From: Clostridia bacterium
GTDB lineage: Bacteria > Bacillota > Clostridia > Oscillospirales > CAG-272
Assembly (NCBI GenBank): GCA_017522125.1
Contig: JAFXAC010000078.1
Location: 1 to 34,255 of the forward strand
DNA: 34,255 nucleotides
Reading direction: 5' to 3'
Positions within the stretch are counted from its first letter, which is position 1. Each line of letters starts with the position of its first letter. This document shows positions 9,323-17,313 of the stretch, piece after piece. Both the position numbers and the translations under genes were made by a program. The notes below the pieces were generated by a model, which was not told where the DNA came from, did not search any database, and saw nothing but the letters and a program-made list of their open reading frames with translations.

Positions 9323-9922
9323 ATGTTTACGATCGGTGTTACGGGTCCAAGCGGTGCGGGCAAATCCCACTTCTGCTCTCTGTTTTCGAATATGGGCTTT
9401 TCCGCCATTGACTGCGACGAGGTTTATCACGAGCTTACGGACGCACCCTCTCCCTGCACGCGTGAGCTTTCGGCGGAGTTTGGGGACGGTGTTTTGCTCC
9501 CCTCGGGTGCGCTTGACAGACGCGCTCTCGCGAAGGTCGTTTTTGCTCCCGACGCAAGGCACAAGCTCGATAGACTTAACGCCATTACGCACAAATACGT
9601 TCTTGATGAGGTACGCCGCCGCATAGCCGCGCTTTCTCCCGACTGTCGCGGAGCGCTCGTTGACGCGCCGCTGCTTTTTGAATCGGGCTTTGACAAGGAC
9701 TGCGACCTTACCGTTGCTCTTCTTGCGCCGAGAGAGATGCGGCTGTCAAGGCTCTCCAAGCGCGACGGCTTGTCAAAAAGCGCCCTGTGTGCGCGGCTCG
9801 ATGCCGCCAAGAGCGACGAGTGGTATTCAGAGCGTTGCGACGTTACGGTGTATAACGCGGGGGACGCGGACGCACTTTGGGCATCGGTCCTTGATATCGC
9901 AGAGAAAATCAAAAACACGTAG
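9323..9922 (+). CDS. coaE: Dephospho-CoA kinase CoaE
   Basis: Catalyses the last step of coenzyme A synthesis, ATP-dependent phosphorylation of dephospho-CoA, in the cytosol. It has 199 residues, normal for CoaE. The P-loop GPSGAGKS is at residues 8-15, DCDEVYHEL follows near 33-41, LVDAPLLFESG near 112-122, and the lid-region Arg residues (RLSKRDGLSK) near 144-153. AGGAG sits seven bases before the ATG. First gene of a long plus-strand run; the next gene begins seven bases after the TAG. CoaE often sits beside a lytic transglycosylase gene in Clostridia, as here. Confidence 0.95.
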   Translation: MFTIGVTGPSGAGKSHFCSLFSNMGFSAIDCDEVYHELTDAPSPCTRELSAEFGDGVLLPSGALDRRALAKVVFAPDARHKLDRLNAITHKYVLDEVRRRIAALSPDCRGALVDAPLLFESGFDKDCDLTVALLAPREMRLSRLSKRDGLSKSALCARLDAAKSDEWYSERCDVTVYNAGDADALWASVLDIAEKIKNT

Positions 9923-9929
9923 GATAACG

Positions 9930-10493
9930 ATGAGAAAAACATTTATAAACTCGCTGATCATAATCATTATAATCGCGCTATCTATAGGCTGCGGCTTCCT
10001 TTACGACCATATAGCCGACACCTATCAGAGAAACAAGTATCCGCGCGAATACAACGATACCGTCAGCGTCCTTTCGCTTGAATACAGAGTCCCGACGTGG
10101 GCTATCTACACCACGATAAAAATGAGAAGCGACTTTGATCCGTCGCTCAAAACCGAGGACGGCGGCATCGGGCTTTTCTCCCTCACGGCAGAGCAATACG
10201 CCGAAATAGGCGATGAGCTTGACCTTGCCGTGGACGCAGGGCTTCTTTACGAGCCCGAAACGAACCTTCGCTTCGGCACGTATTGGCTAAGCTCGCTTTA
10301 TATAAAATACGGAAATTGGGATTGCGTTTGGGCGGCTATCCACATCGGTGAGCCGACGGTCGACGAGTGGCGCTGGAATGCGAATTACTCAAACGCGGAC
10401 GGCACGCTAAAAAACATTCCCAACGAGGAGACCGCCGAGTATATCGAAAACGCAAATGAGATCGCGGAGATATACCGCAAGCTTTACGATTGA
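9930..10493 (+). CDS. Lysozyme-fold (SLT-like) membrane-anchored protein lacking the catalytic Glu
   Basis: A 187-residue protein with an N-terminal hydrophobic anchor (residues 6-25, six consecutive Ile) and a domain with the layout of soluble lytic transglycosylases. Where the family has an IKxESxFNP-type block, this has IKMRSDFDP, putting Arg66 (codon at 10125-10127) at the catalytic Glu position. The GAxGLMQ block reads GGIGLFS, and the AAYNAG block reads AAIHIGEPTVDEW. The structural NLRFGTYWLSSLY and YGNWD segments are kept. It is therefore probably a non-catalytic peptidoglycan-binding relative, though activity through another residue cannot be excluded. The start ATG follows AGGA by five bases, giving tight coupling to coaE. 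Confidence 0.88.
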   Translation: MRKTFINSLIIIIIIALSIGCGFLYDHIADTYQRNKYPREYNDTVSVLSLEYRVPTWAIYTTIKMRSDFDPSLKTEDGGIGLFSLTAEQYAEIGDELDLAVDAGLLYEPETNLRFGTYWLSSLYIKYGNWDCVWAAIHIGEPTVDEWRWNANYSNADGTLKNIPNEETAEYIENANEIAEIYRKLYD

Positions 10494-10517
10494 TTTTAAT
10501 TTACGGAGGATATAAAA

Positions 10518-11912
10518 ATGTCAGAAACCAAAACCCCTGCGCAGGCATCTCGCGAACTTACCTACAAAAAGGAGACCGTATATGCAAAAAAGGACTCCGC
10601 CTTCATTGACGAGGCTTATCAGTACGCCAAGGATTACGTGAAATATCTTGACGCTTCCAAGACCGAGCGCGAGGCAGTCGTTGCTTCTATCGCGCTTGCA
10701 GAGAAGAACGGCTTCGTTCCCTACGCATTCGGCGACGAGATCAAGGCGGGCGGCCGCTACTACTACAACAACCGCGGAAAGAACATCTTTCTCTTTGCTA
10801 TAGGAAGCGAGAGCGTAGCCAACGGAATACGCATTTCCGCCGCGCACATCGACTCCCCCCGTCTTGACCTTAAGCAAGTTCCTCTCTATGAGGAAAGCGG
10901 AATGTGCTTCCTTAAAACGCATTACTACGGCGGAATCAGAAAGTATCAGTGGGTAGCCACCCCCTTGGCACTTCACGGCGTTGTCGTTCGCGCCGACGGA
11001 AGCACCGTTAACGTAACCATCGGCGAGGACGAGGGCGATCCCGTGCTTTACATCAACGACATCCTTCCCCACCTCGGCAAGGAATCCGACAAGAAGCCCC
11101 TCGGTGAGGCTATTGCGGGCGAAAAGCTCAATCTCCTTATCGGAAGCCGCCCCATCGCCGACGAGCCCGACGGTATAAAGCTCAACGTGCTTTCCATTCT
11201 TAATGAAAAATACGGTATTTGCGAGGAGGATCTCCTTACCGCAGAGCTTTGCGCAGTTCCCGCAGGAAACGCACGCGACGCGGGACTTGACCGTTCCATG
11301 ATATGCGGCTACGGACACGACGACAGAGTTTGCTCCTACCCCGCCCTTACCGCGCTTTTCGAGAGTCTTGATTCCCCCCACACCATGATGTGCATTCTTG
11401 CCGACAAGGAGGAGGTCGGAAGCGACGGCAACACGGGTATGCAGTGCGACCTGATGCTTGATATCATCGACGCTATTGCCGCCTCTCAGGGTGTAAGCGG
11501 TGCCGTTGTGCGCGCTAACTCCAAGTGCCTTTCCGCCGACGTTTCCGCGGCGTACGATCCCAATTTCTCCGAGGCGTTTGAAAAGCGCAATTCCGCCCTA
11601 CTTTCCTGCGGCGTAGTGCTTACCAAGTACACGGGCGCAAGAGGAAAATCAAGCACCAACGACGCCTCTGCCGAGTACATCGGTTGGCTGCGCTCCGTTA
11701 TGGCAAAGGACGGCGTGGTCTGGCAGGCAGGTGAGCTTGGCAAGGTCGATTTCGGCGGCGGTGGAACGGTTGCAAAATACATTGCAAACCACAATATCGA
11801 AACCGTTGACCTTGGCGTTCCCGTAATTGCTATGCACGCGCCCTACGAGGTCATCTCGAAGGTCGACCTCTACGAGGCACACCGCAGCTTCTCCGCATTT
11901 AACCGCTACTGA
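10518..11912 (+). CDS. M18-family aminopeptidase
   Basis: Cytosolic dinuclear-metal aminopeptidase of 464 residues, removing N-terminal (often acidic) residues from peptides. Metal-site segments are AAHIDSPRLDL with His110, ILADKEEVGSDGNTGM with the Glu-Glu pair (about 295), and a late AMHAPYEV with the C-terminal His ligand. GYGHDDRVCSYPALTALFE is also characteristic. HYYGGIRKYQW matches the clostridial M18 subgroup. Strong GGAGG precedes the ATG. Its stop TGA shares one base with the prfA ATG, so the two are coupled. Codon choice (many CCC, CTT, TCC) looks like that of a well-expressed gene. Confidence 0.93.
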   Translation: MSETKTPAQASRELTYKKETVYAKKDSAFIDEAYQYAKDYVKYLDASKTEREAVVASIALAEKNGFVPYAFGDEIKAGGRYYYNNRGKNIFLFAIGSESVANGIRISAAHIDSPRLDLKQVPLYEESGMCFLKTHYYGGIRKYQWVATPLALHGVVVRADGSTVNVTIGEDEGDPVLYINDILPHLGKESDKKPLGEAIAGEKLNLLIGSRPIADEPDGIKLNVLSILNEKYGICEEDLLTAELCAVPAGNARDAGLDRSMICGYGHDDRVCSYPALTALFESLDSPHTMMCILADKEEVGSDGNTGMQCDLMLDIIDAIAASQGVSGAVVRANSKCLSADVSAAYDPNFSEAFEKRNSALLSCGVVLTKYTGARGKSSTNDASAEYIGWLRSVMAKDGVVWQAGELGKVDFGGGGTVAKYIANHNIETVDLGVPVIAMHAPYEVISKVDLYEAHRSFSAFNRY

Positions 11913-12988
11913 TGCTTAAACGCTTAAAGGAAACCGAGGAAAAATACGTCCTCCTTTCAGCTATGCTTGAGGACAGCGCCGTTATCTCCGATATTGAAAA
12001 ATATACGGGTATTCTCCGCGAATACAAGGCGCTGACTCCCATAGTTACGAAATACCGCGAATATCTGCGTGCCGTTTCCGACGTTGAGGAAGCGCAGGAG
12101 CTTTTAGGTGCGCCCGACGCGGATATCCGCATTCTTGCGCAGGAGGAGCTGTCCCTTGCAAAGGAGCGCGTGCGCGTGGCGCACGAGCAGCTGCAGATAA
12201 TGCTCCTTCCTCGCGACGAGAACGACGATAAAAATATCGTCGTCGAGATACGCGCCTGCGCGGGCGGCGACGAGGCGGCACTTTTTGCATCCTCGCTGTT
12301 CCGTATGTACTCGATGTATTGCGAGCGCGCAGGTTTTAAGCTCTCCGTTGCTACGGCTAACGAAACGGGGCTTGGAGGCTACCGCGAGATATGCTTTACC
12401 ATAGACGGCGACGGCGCGTATTCGCGCTTCAAGTTTGAATCCGGCGTGCATCGCGTTCAGCGCGTTCCCGAAACCGAATCGCAGGGGCGCATTCACACCT
12501 CTACCGTTACGGTTGCGGTATTGCCCGAGGCAGATACCGTTGAAATAGACATTCCCCCGTCCGACCTTGTTTTCGAATCCTGCAAATCAAGCGGCGCGGG
12601 AGGTCAGCACATAAACAAGACCGAATCCGCCGTGCGCCTTACCCACAAGCCCACGGGAATCGTTATCGAATGCCAACAGGAGCGTTCACAGTTCCAAAAC
12701 AAGGAAAAGGCGCTAAAGCTACTGCGTGCAAAGCTCTATGACATAAAGCGCACCGAGCAGGAAAACGCGATAGCGTCCACGCGCCGCTCGCAGGTCGGAA
12801 GCGGCGACAGAAGCGAGAAGATACGAACCTATAATTATCCGCAAAATCGCGTTACCGACCATAGAATAGGACTTACACTCCACTCGCTCGACAGCTTTCT
12901 TGACGGAGCGATAGGAGCTATGATGGACTCACTTATCGCCGCCGATACTGCCGAAAAGCTCAAAAACGGAGAAAACAATTCTTTTTAA
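11912..12988 (+). CDS. prfA: Peptide chain release factor 1 (RF1)
   Basis: Recognises UAA and UAG in the ribosomal A site and triggers peptide release. It has 358 residues. The GGQ loop is at 230-232 (SSGAGGQHINKTESAVRL); its Gln is normally methylated by PrmC. The codon-recognition tripeptide Pro-Glu-Thr at 186-188 (RVPETESQGRIHTS) is the RF1-type P-x-T rather than the RF2-type SPF. The ATG overlaps the previous stop as TGATG, with no strong ribosome site of its own, so it probably relies on translational coupling. The usual downstream prmC is absent; the Sua5 gene follows after 17 bp. Confidence 0.97.
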   Translation: MLKRLKETEEKYVLLSAMLEDSAVISDIEKYTGILREYKALTPIVTKYREYLRAVSDVEEAQELLGAPDADIRILAQEELSLAKERVRVAHEQLQIMLLPRDENDDKNIVVEIRACAGGDEAALFASSLFRMYSMYCERAGFKLSVATANETGLGGYREICFTIDGDGAYSRFKFESGVHRVQRVPETESQGRIHTSTVTVAVLPEADTVEIDIPPSDLVFESCKSSGAGGQHINKTESAVRLTHKPTGIVIECQQERSQFQNKEKALKLLRAKLYDIKRTEQENAIASTRRSQVGSGDRSEKIRTYNYPQNRVTDHRIGLTLHSLDSFLDGAIGAMMDSLIAADTAEKLKNGENNSF

Positions 12989-13005
12989 CTGACGTAAGGT
13001 ACTTT

Positions 13006-14046
13006 ATGAAGACCGAAATATTAAAAATAGACGCAAGCGCCGTCACGTCCGAGGCGCTCCTTGGCGCGGCACAAACGATCAAGCGGCGCGGCACGGTGGT
13101 TTTTCCAACAGAGACCGTTTACGGTCTTGGTGCGGACGCGACCTGCGCTGAAAGCGCAAGGAAAATATACGAGGCAAAGGGGCGTCCGTCCGACAACCCA
13201 CTTATCATTCACATCTGCGAGCCGCGCGATGCCGAGCCTTACGCCGTGACCTCTGCGCTTTATTACCGCCTTGCCGAGCATTTTATGCCAGGGCCGCTGA
13301 CGGTAATTATGCCTAAAAAGGATACCATACCCGACACGGTCACGGGCGGACTTGACAGCGTTGCCGTGCGTTGCCCCTCGCACCCTATAGCACGCGAGCT
13401 TATACGCCTTTCGGGGCTTCCGATAGCCGCGCCGTCCGCTAATATATCGGGCAGTCCCTCTCCGACCTGCGCCGCGCACGTCATAGAGGATATGAACGGC
13501 AAGGTAGATTGCATAATCGACGGCGGCGAATGCGCGGTGGGGGTGGAATCCACCATAGTAAAGCTGACGGGCGAGGACTCTCTCGTGCTTCTGCGCCCCG
13601 GTGCAGTAACCTACGACGCGCTTTGCTGTGTATGCTCCGACGTCAGCGTTTCAGATGCTGTGACTCATATGCTGAAGGAGAACGAGCGTCCGCTTTCCCC
13701 CGGAATGAAATACAGGCATTACGCCCCCGCAAAGCCCCTCGTCCTCGTTGACGGCAGTGCCGATGCACGCCTTGCATTCTTTAAGGAAAAGCAAAAAAGC
13801 GAGAGCTGTGTGTTGATCTGCTACGACGAGCAGGCAAGCGAGCTTGGCGGAGGTACGATATGCATCGGCGCAGAGAATGACCTTGAAACGCAGGCACACC
13901 GCATTTTTGCCGCGCTCCGTGAGTCAAACGGCGTGGAGGGCGAGCGAATTTATGCCAACCTGCCCTCTACCGAGGGATACGGTCTTGCCATATATAACAG
14001 ACTTATCCGCGCGGCGGCTCACACCGTCATTAAACTCGAAAAATAA
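13006..14046 (+). CDS. ywlC: L-threonylcarbamoyladenylate synthase (Sua5/YwlC type)
   Basis: Makes threonylcarbamoyl-AMP from Thr, bicarbonate and ATP for the t6A37 modification of ANN-decoding tRNAs. At 346 residues it is the long Sua5 form. The YrdC domain has VVFPTETVYGLGADAT and KGRPSDNPLIIHI, then LPIAAPSANISGSPSPT and VESTIVKL. The linker LSPGMKYRHYAPAKPL leads into the C-terminal Sua5 domain. The start is preceded by AAGGTAC. It sits next to prfA as in many Firmicutes. Confidence 0.95.
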   Translation: MKTEILKIDASAVTSEALLGAAQTIKRRGTVVFPTETVYGLGADATCAESARKIYEAKGRPSDNPLIIHICEPRDAEPYAVTSALYYRLAEHFMPGPLTVIMPKKDTIPDTVTGGLDSVAVRCPSHPIARELIRLSGLPIAAPSANISGSPSPTCAAHVIEDMNGKVDCIIDGGECAVGVESTIVKLTGEDSLVLLRPGAVTYDALCCVCSDVSVSDAVTHMLKENERPLSPGMKYRHYAPAKPLVLVDGSADARLAFFKEKQKSESCVLICYDEQASELGGGTICIGAENDLETQAHRIFAALRESNGVEGERIYANLPSTEGYGLAIYNRLIRAAAHTVIKLEK

Positions 14047-14073
14047 TCATTTTCTATATTTAAGGAATTCAAA

Positions 14074-16311
14074 ATGGCTAAGAAGAAAAAAGTTGATGAA
14101 AAACCGATTCCCGCGCCACACGCGCCCGCAACCGACCAGCTTATAACAGATACTATTGAGAAAAACTATATGCCATACGTTATGAGCGTTATAGTTTCAA
14201 GAGCCATACCCGAAATAGACGGCTTCAAGCCCTCGCACAGAAAGCTCCTTTACACGATGTACAAAATGGGGCTTATGACGGGTCCTCGTACGAAGAGCGC
14301 GAACGTCGTGGGACAGACGATGAAGCTCAACCCCCACGGTGACGCGGCGATCTACGAAACGATGGTGCGCCTTACCCGCGGAAACGCTTCTCTGCTCCAC
14401 CCATTCGTTGACTCAAAGGGCTCGTTCGGAAAGCAATACAGCTCAAGCATGGTCTACGCCGCGTCGCGTTACACGGAGGTAAAGCTCGACAAATTCTCCG
14501 CAGAGCTTTTTGACGGCATAGACAAAAACGCCGTAGATATGATAGACAACTACGACGGCACGATGAAGGAGCCCGTGCTTCTTCCCACCACCTTCCCGAA
14601 CATTCTCGTCACGCCGAACCTCGGTATCGCCGTAGGTATGGCGTCAAACATATGCTCCTTCAATCTTGCGGAGGTCTGCGACGCTACTATCGCCCTCCTT
14701 CGCCACCCAAAAATTGACACCGACAAGCTTCTTGACATTATGCCCGCGCCCGATTTCCCAGGCGGCGGCGAGATAATTTACGACCGCGAGGCAATGCGAA
14801 AGGTCTACGAAACGGGCTCGGGCCCCGTAAGGATACGCGCACGCTATCGCTATGACAAGGAAGCCAACTGCATAGATATTCTTGAGATCCCCTACTCTAC
14901 CACCATTGAGATTATAATGAAGCGTATCGGGGATATGATAAAGGACAATCAGCTCAAGGAGGTCGTTGATTTCAGAGATGAAATTGACCTTTCGGGCTTC
15001 AAGCTCACGCTCGACCTGCGCCGCGGAGTCGACCCCGACGCGCTGATGCTCAAGCTTTTCAAAAACACGAAGCTTGAGGACTCGTTCTCCTGCAACTTCA
15101 ACGTTCTTATAGACTCCGTTCCGCGTCAGCTCGGCGTAATGGACCTTCTGCGTGAGTGGATAAAATTCCGTTGCCTTTGTCTTAGCCGCGAGCTTACGTT
15201 CGAGCTTCAGAAGAAGCAGGACAAGCTACATCTCCTCTTGGGACTTGGCAAGATACTGCTTGACATAGACAAGGCTATCCGCATAATCCGCGGAACCGAA
15301 AAGGATTCTGACGTTATCCCCAACCTCTGTAAGGGCTTTGGCATAGACACACGTCAGGCTGAATTCATCGCGGAGATAAAGCTGCGCAACCTCAACAGAG
15401 AGTACATTCTTAACCGTGTAAACGAGATCGACGCCCTGCGAAAGGATATTGCCGACATTGAGGCTACGCTTGCTGACGAGCTTAAGCTGAAAAAGCTCAT
15501 TGCCGACCAGCTTACCGCTATTAAAAAGAAATACGGGCAGGAGCGTCGCTCCTCCATCGTTTCCTCCGAGGATATATCAGTTTACAACCCCGAGGAGCAT
15601 ATAGAAAACTATCCCGCGCACTTCTTCCTTACCGCTGACGGATACTTTAAGAAGATCACCAAGCAATCCCTTAAGGGTAATGACGAGCAGAAGCTTAAAG
15701 AGGGTGACAGGATAATAGCGGAGTTTGACGGCGAGAACGTTTCAGAGCTTGCTTTCTTTACGAACCAAGGTCAGCTGTACCGCTGTCGCGCTCTTGATAT
15801 CCCCAACTGCAAGGCTTCGGAGCTTGGTGAATATCTCCCCGGAAAGCTCGGCTTTGACGAAGGCGAAAAGCCCATCTTCGTTCGACTTGGCACAGAGTGG
15901 CCCGACGACAAGCGTATGGTTTTCGTGTTCGAAAACGGCAAGGGCGTAAAAGTCCCCCTCTCCGCATACGCGGTAAAGGGCAAGCGCAGAAAAATGACGG
16001 GAGCGTACTCGCCCGCTTCCCCTGTAGTGGGCATTTTCGAGGAGGACAAGCCGTTTGAGCTTCTTATAGTTTCCTCAAACGACCGCGCCATCGTCCTCTC
16101 CACCTCTCTTATTCCCGAAAAGACCACGAGAACCTCTATCGGCTCACAGCTTATCACGCTTAAAAAGGGCGCAACGGTTTCTGCCGTTATATCCGACTTC
16201 GCCGACAGATTTGAAAGCACCAAGGGCTACAAAAAGCTAAAAATACCCGCAACTCCCGTTCTTCTCGTTGAAAAGGATATGGAGAAAATGCAGATCCAGA
16301 TGGACGTCTGA
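14074..16311 (+). CDS. Type IIA topoisomerase subunit A (GyrA/ParC-like paralogue)
   Basis: DNA-breaking and rejoining subunit, 745 residues. The N-terminal domain has PEIDGFKPSHRKLLYTMYKM and the active-site Arg132-Tyr133 in AASRYTEVKLD. A leucine-rich coiled coil covers about 375-505. The C-terminal half has beta-pinwheel-like repeats but no canonical GyrA box (QRRGGKG); GKRRKMTGAY is at best a degenerate one, which points to a topoisomerase IV-like or third paralogue rather than true gyrase. The quinolone-determining block reads HGDAAIYE: Ala91 where sensitive GyrA/ParC have Ser, and Glu95 as in ParC. No subunit B gene lies in the window, so its partner must be elsewhere. Confidence 0.92.
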   Translation: MAKKKKVDEKPIPAPHAPATDQLITDTIEKNYMPYVMSVIVSRAIPEIDGFKPSHRKLLYTMYKMGLMTGPRTKSANVVGQTMKLNPHGDAAIYETMVRLTRGNASLLHPFVDSKGSFGKQYSSSMVYAASRYTEVKLDKFSAELFDGIDKNAVDMIDNYDGTMKEPVLLPTTFPNILVTPNLGIAVGMASNICSFNLAEVCDATIALLRHPKIDTDKLLDIMPAPDFPGGGEIIYDREAMRKVYETGSGPVRIRARYRYDKEANCIDILEIPYSTTIEIIMKRIGDMIKDNQLKEVVDFRDEIDLSGFKLTLDLRRGVDPDALMLKLFKNTKLEDSFSCNFNVLIDSVPRQLGVMDLLREWIKFRCLCLSRELTFELQKKQDKLHLLLGLGKILLDIDKAIRIIRGTEKDSDVIPNLCKGFGIDTRQAEFIAEIKLRNLNREYILNRVNEIDALRKDIADIEATLADELKLKKLIADQLTAIKKKYGQERRSSIVSSEDISVYNPEEHIENYPAHFFLTADGYFKKITKQSLKGNDEQKLKEGDRIIAEFDGENVSELAFFTNQGQLYRCRALDIPNCKASELGEYLPGKLGFDEGEKPIFVRLGTEWPDDKRMVFVFENGKGVKVPLSAYAVKGKRRKMTGAYSPASPVVGIFEEDKPFELLIVSSNDRAIVLSTSLIPEKTTRTSIGSQLITLKKGATVSAVISDFADRFESTKGYKKLKIPATPVLLVEKDMEKMQIQMDV

Positions 16312-16329
16312 TCCCAAAAGGAGAAATGA

Positions 16330-17313
16330 ATGAAAAATAATAAGATCAAAAAGGAACTAAAGCGATCAACGGCTCTTATTCTGGCGTTTTTGCTTGCCTC
16401 GTGCTGCTCGCTTGCCGTTTATGCAACGGTAAGCTACGACAGCTCTCAGGACCCCGTCGTCTCTCTGTCGGGTATGCAGGCATACGTCACCGAAAAGATC
16501 GATGAATTAAAAACCATCGTTTCAGGCATCGACCTGCGCTTGCAGGCGCTTGAGCTTGCCTACTCCACGGGCAACGCTCCCTCGGGCGGCGGAAGCGGCG
16601 GAGGCACCGAGGCGTTGCAATCCCTCCTTGACCGCATAAGCGCACTTGAAAACAAGACCGCGGAGCTTGAAAGCGCAAACACCGCTCTGAAAAACTCGCT
16701 TGACAGCACCAAGGAGGAGCTTAGCGATATGATAGCGGAGCTTGAGGGACAGTACAACTCCCTTTCCGCCGAGCTTAACTCTCTGTCCGATCAGCTTTCA
16801 AAGCTCCAAGGACAGTTCACCTCGCTCAAGAGCGACGTTTCTACCCTTTCAAATGATTTCAAGCAGCTTTCTACCATCTCAACAAAGCTCAATTCTCTTA
16901 CGAACAAGGTCAACAACTTGACCTCCGCAAGCGGAGATATCGGAAAGCTCAAGGCTCAATGCGAGCAGCTCCAAGCAGACATGGACGTGGTTTTGCTCAA
17001 GGCGGGAACTCTTTATAAGCCCGTTTTCGTTCCTTACGGCGCAACCATTCGTGCGCTTGCCGACGAGGACTCCGTGCTTGTAGTGCTTCGTTCAGGCTCT
17101 GCCGTTGCGGTGTCGCCCTTTACTGCGGCGGGAACTGCGCAAGGTCTTAACGACCTTTCCGACGGCAATGAGCTTTACGACGGCGAAAATCTTACCCTTT
17201 TCCACAACGTCCTTATCCCGCGCGGCGGAGAGGACGGCAGAGGTGTTACCATTACGTCCTTTGACGGCGCATACGTTATGATAGGAGGCAACTATGTCAT
17301 TCTTCAGCCGTAA
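16330..17313 (+). CDS. Secreted coiled-coil protein of unknown function
   Basis: A 327-residue protein I cannot name. Residues 14-35 form a signal peptide; LLASC could be a lipobox (lipoprotein) and VYA-TV a signal peptidase I site. A Gly/Ser linker (SGGGSGGG) at about 81-90 leads into a long heptad-rich coiled coil, about 93-220, with repeated Leu/Ser/Asn. The last 100 residues form a compact domain (LYKPVFVPYGATIRA, LVVLRSGSAVAVSPF, NELYDGENLTLFHNVLIPRG, GAYVMIGGNYVI). A similar terminal domain occurs in other clostridial surface proteins of unknown role, from memory. The 3' end overlaps the SpoIID-family start by 20 bases, so the two are coupled and may work together at the wall. Confidence 0.85.
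   Translation: MKNNKIKKELKRSTALILAFLLASCCSLAVYATVSYDSSQDPVVSLSGMQAYVTEKIDELKTIVSGIDLRLQALELAYSTGNAPSGGGSGGGTEALQSLLDRISALENKTAELESANTALKNSLDSTKEELSDMIAELEGQYNSLSAELNSLSDQLSKLQGQFTSLKSDVSTLSNDFKQLSTISTKLNSLTNKVNNLTSASGDIGKLKAQCEQLQADMDVVLLKAGTLYKPVFVPYGATIRALADEDSVLVVLRSGSAVAVSPFTAAGTAQGLNDLSDGNELYDGENLTLFHNVLIPRGGEDGRGVTITSFDGAYVMIGGNYVILQP

Noticed and set aside
10521..11381. Long minus-strand open frame opposite the M18 aminopeptidase
   Set aside because: Antisense shadow of a GC-rich coding gene; low-complexity Val/Gly protein with no motif.
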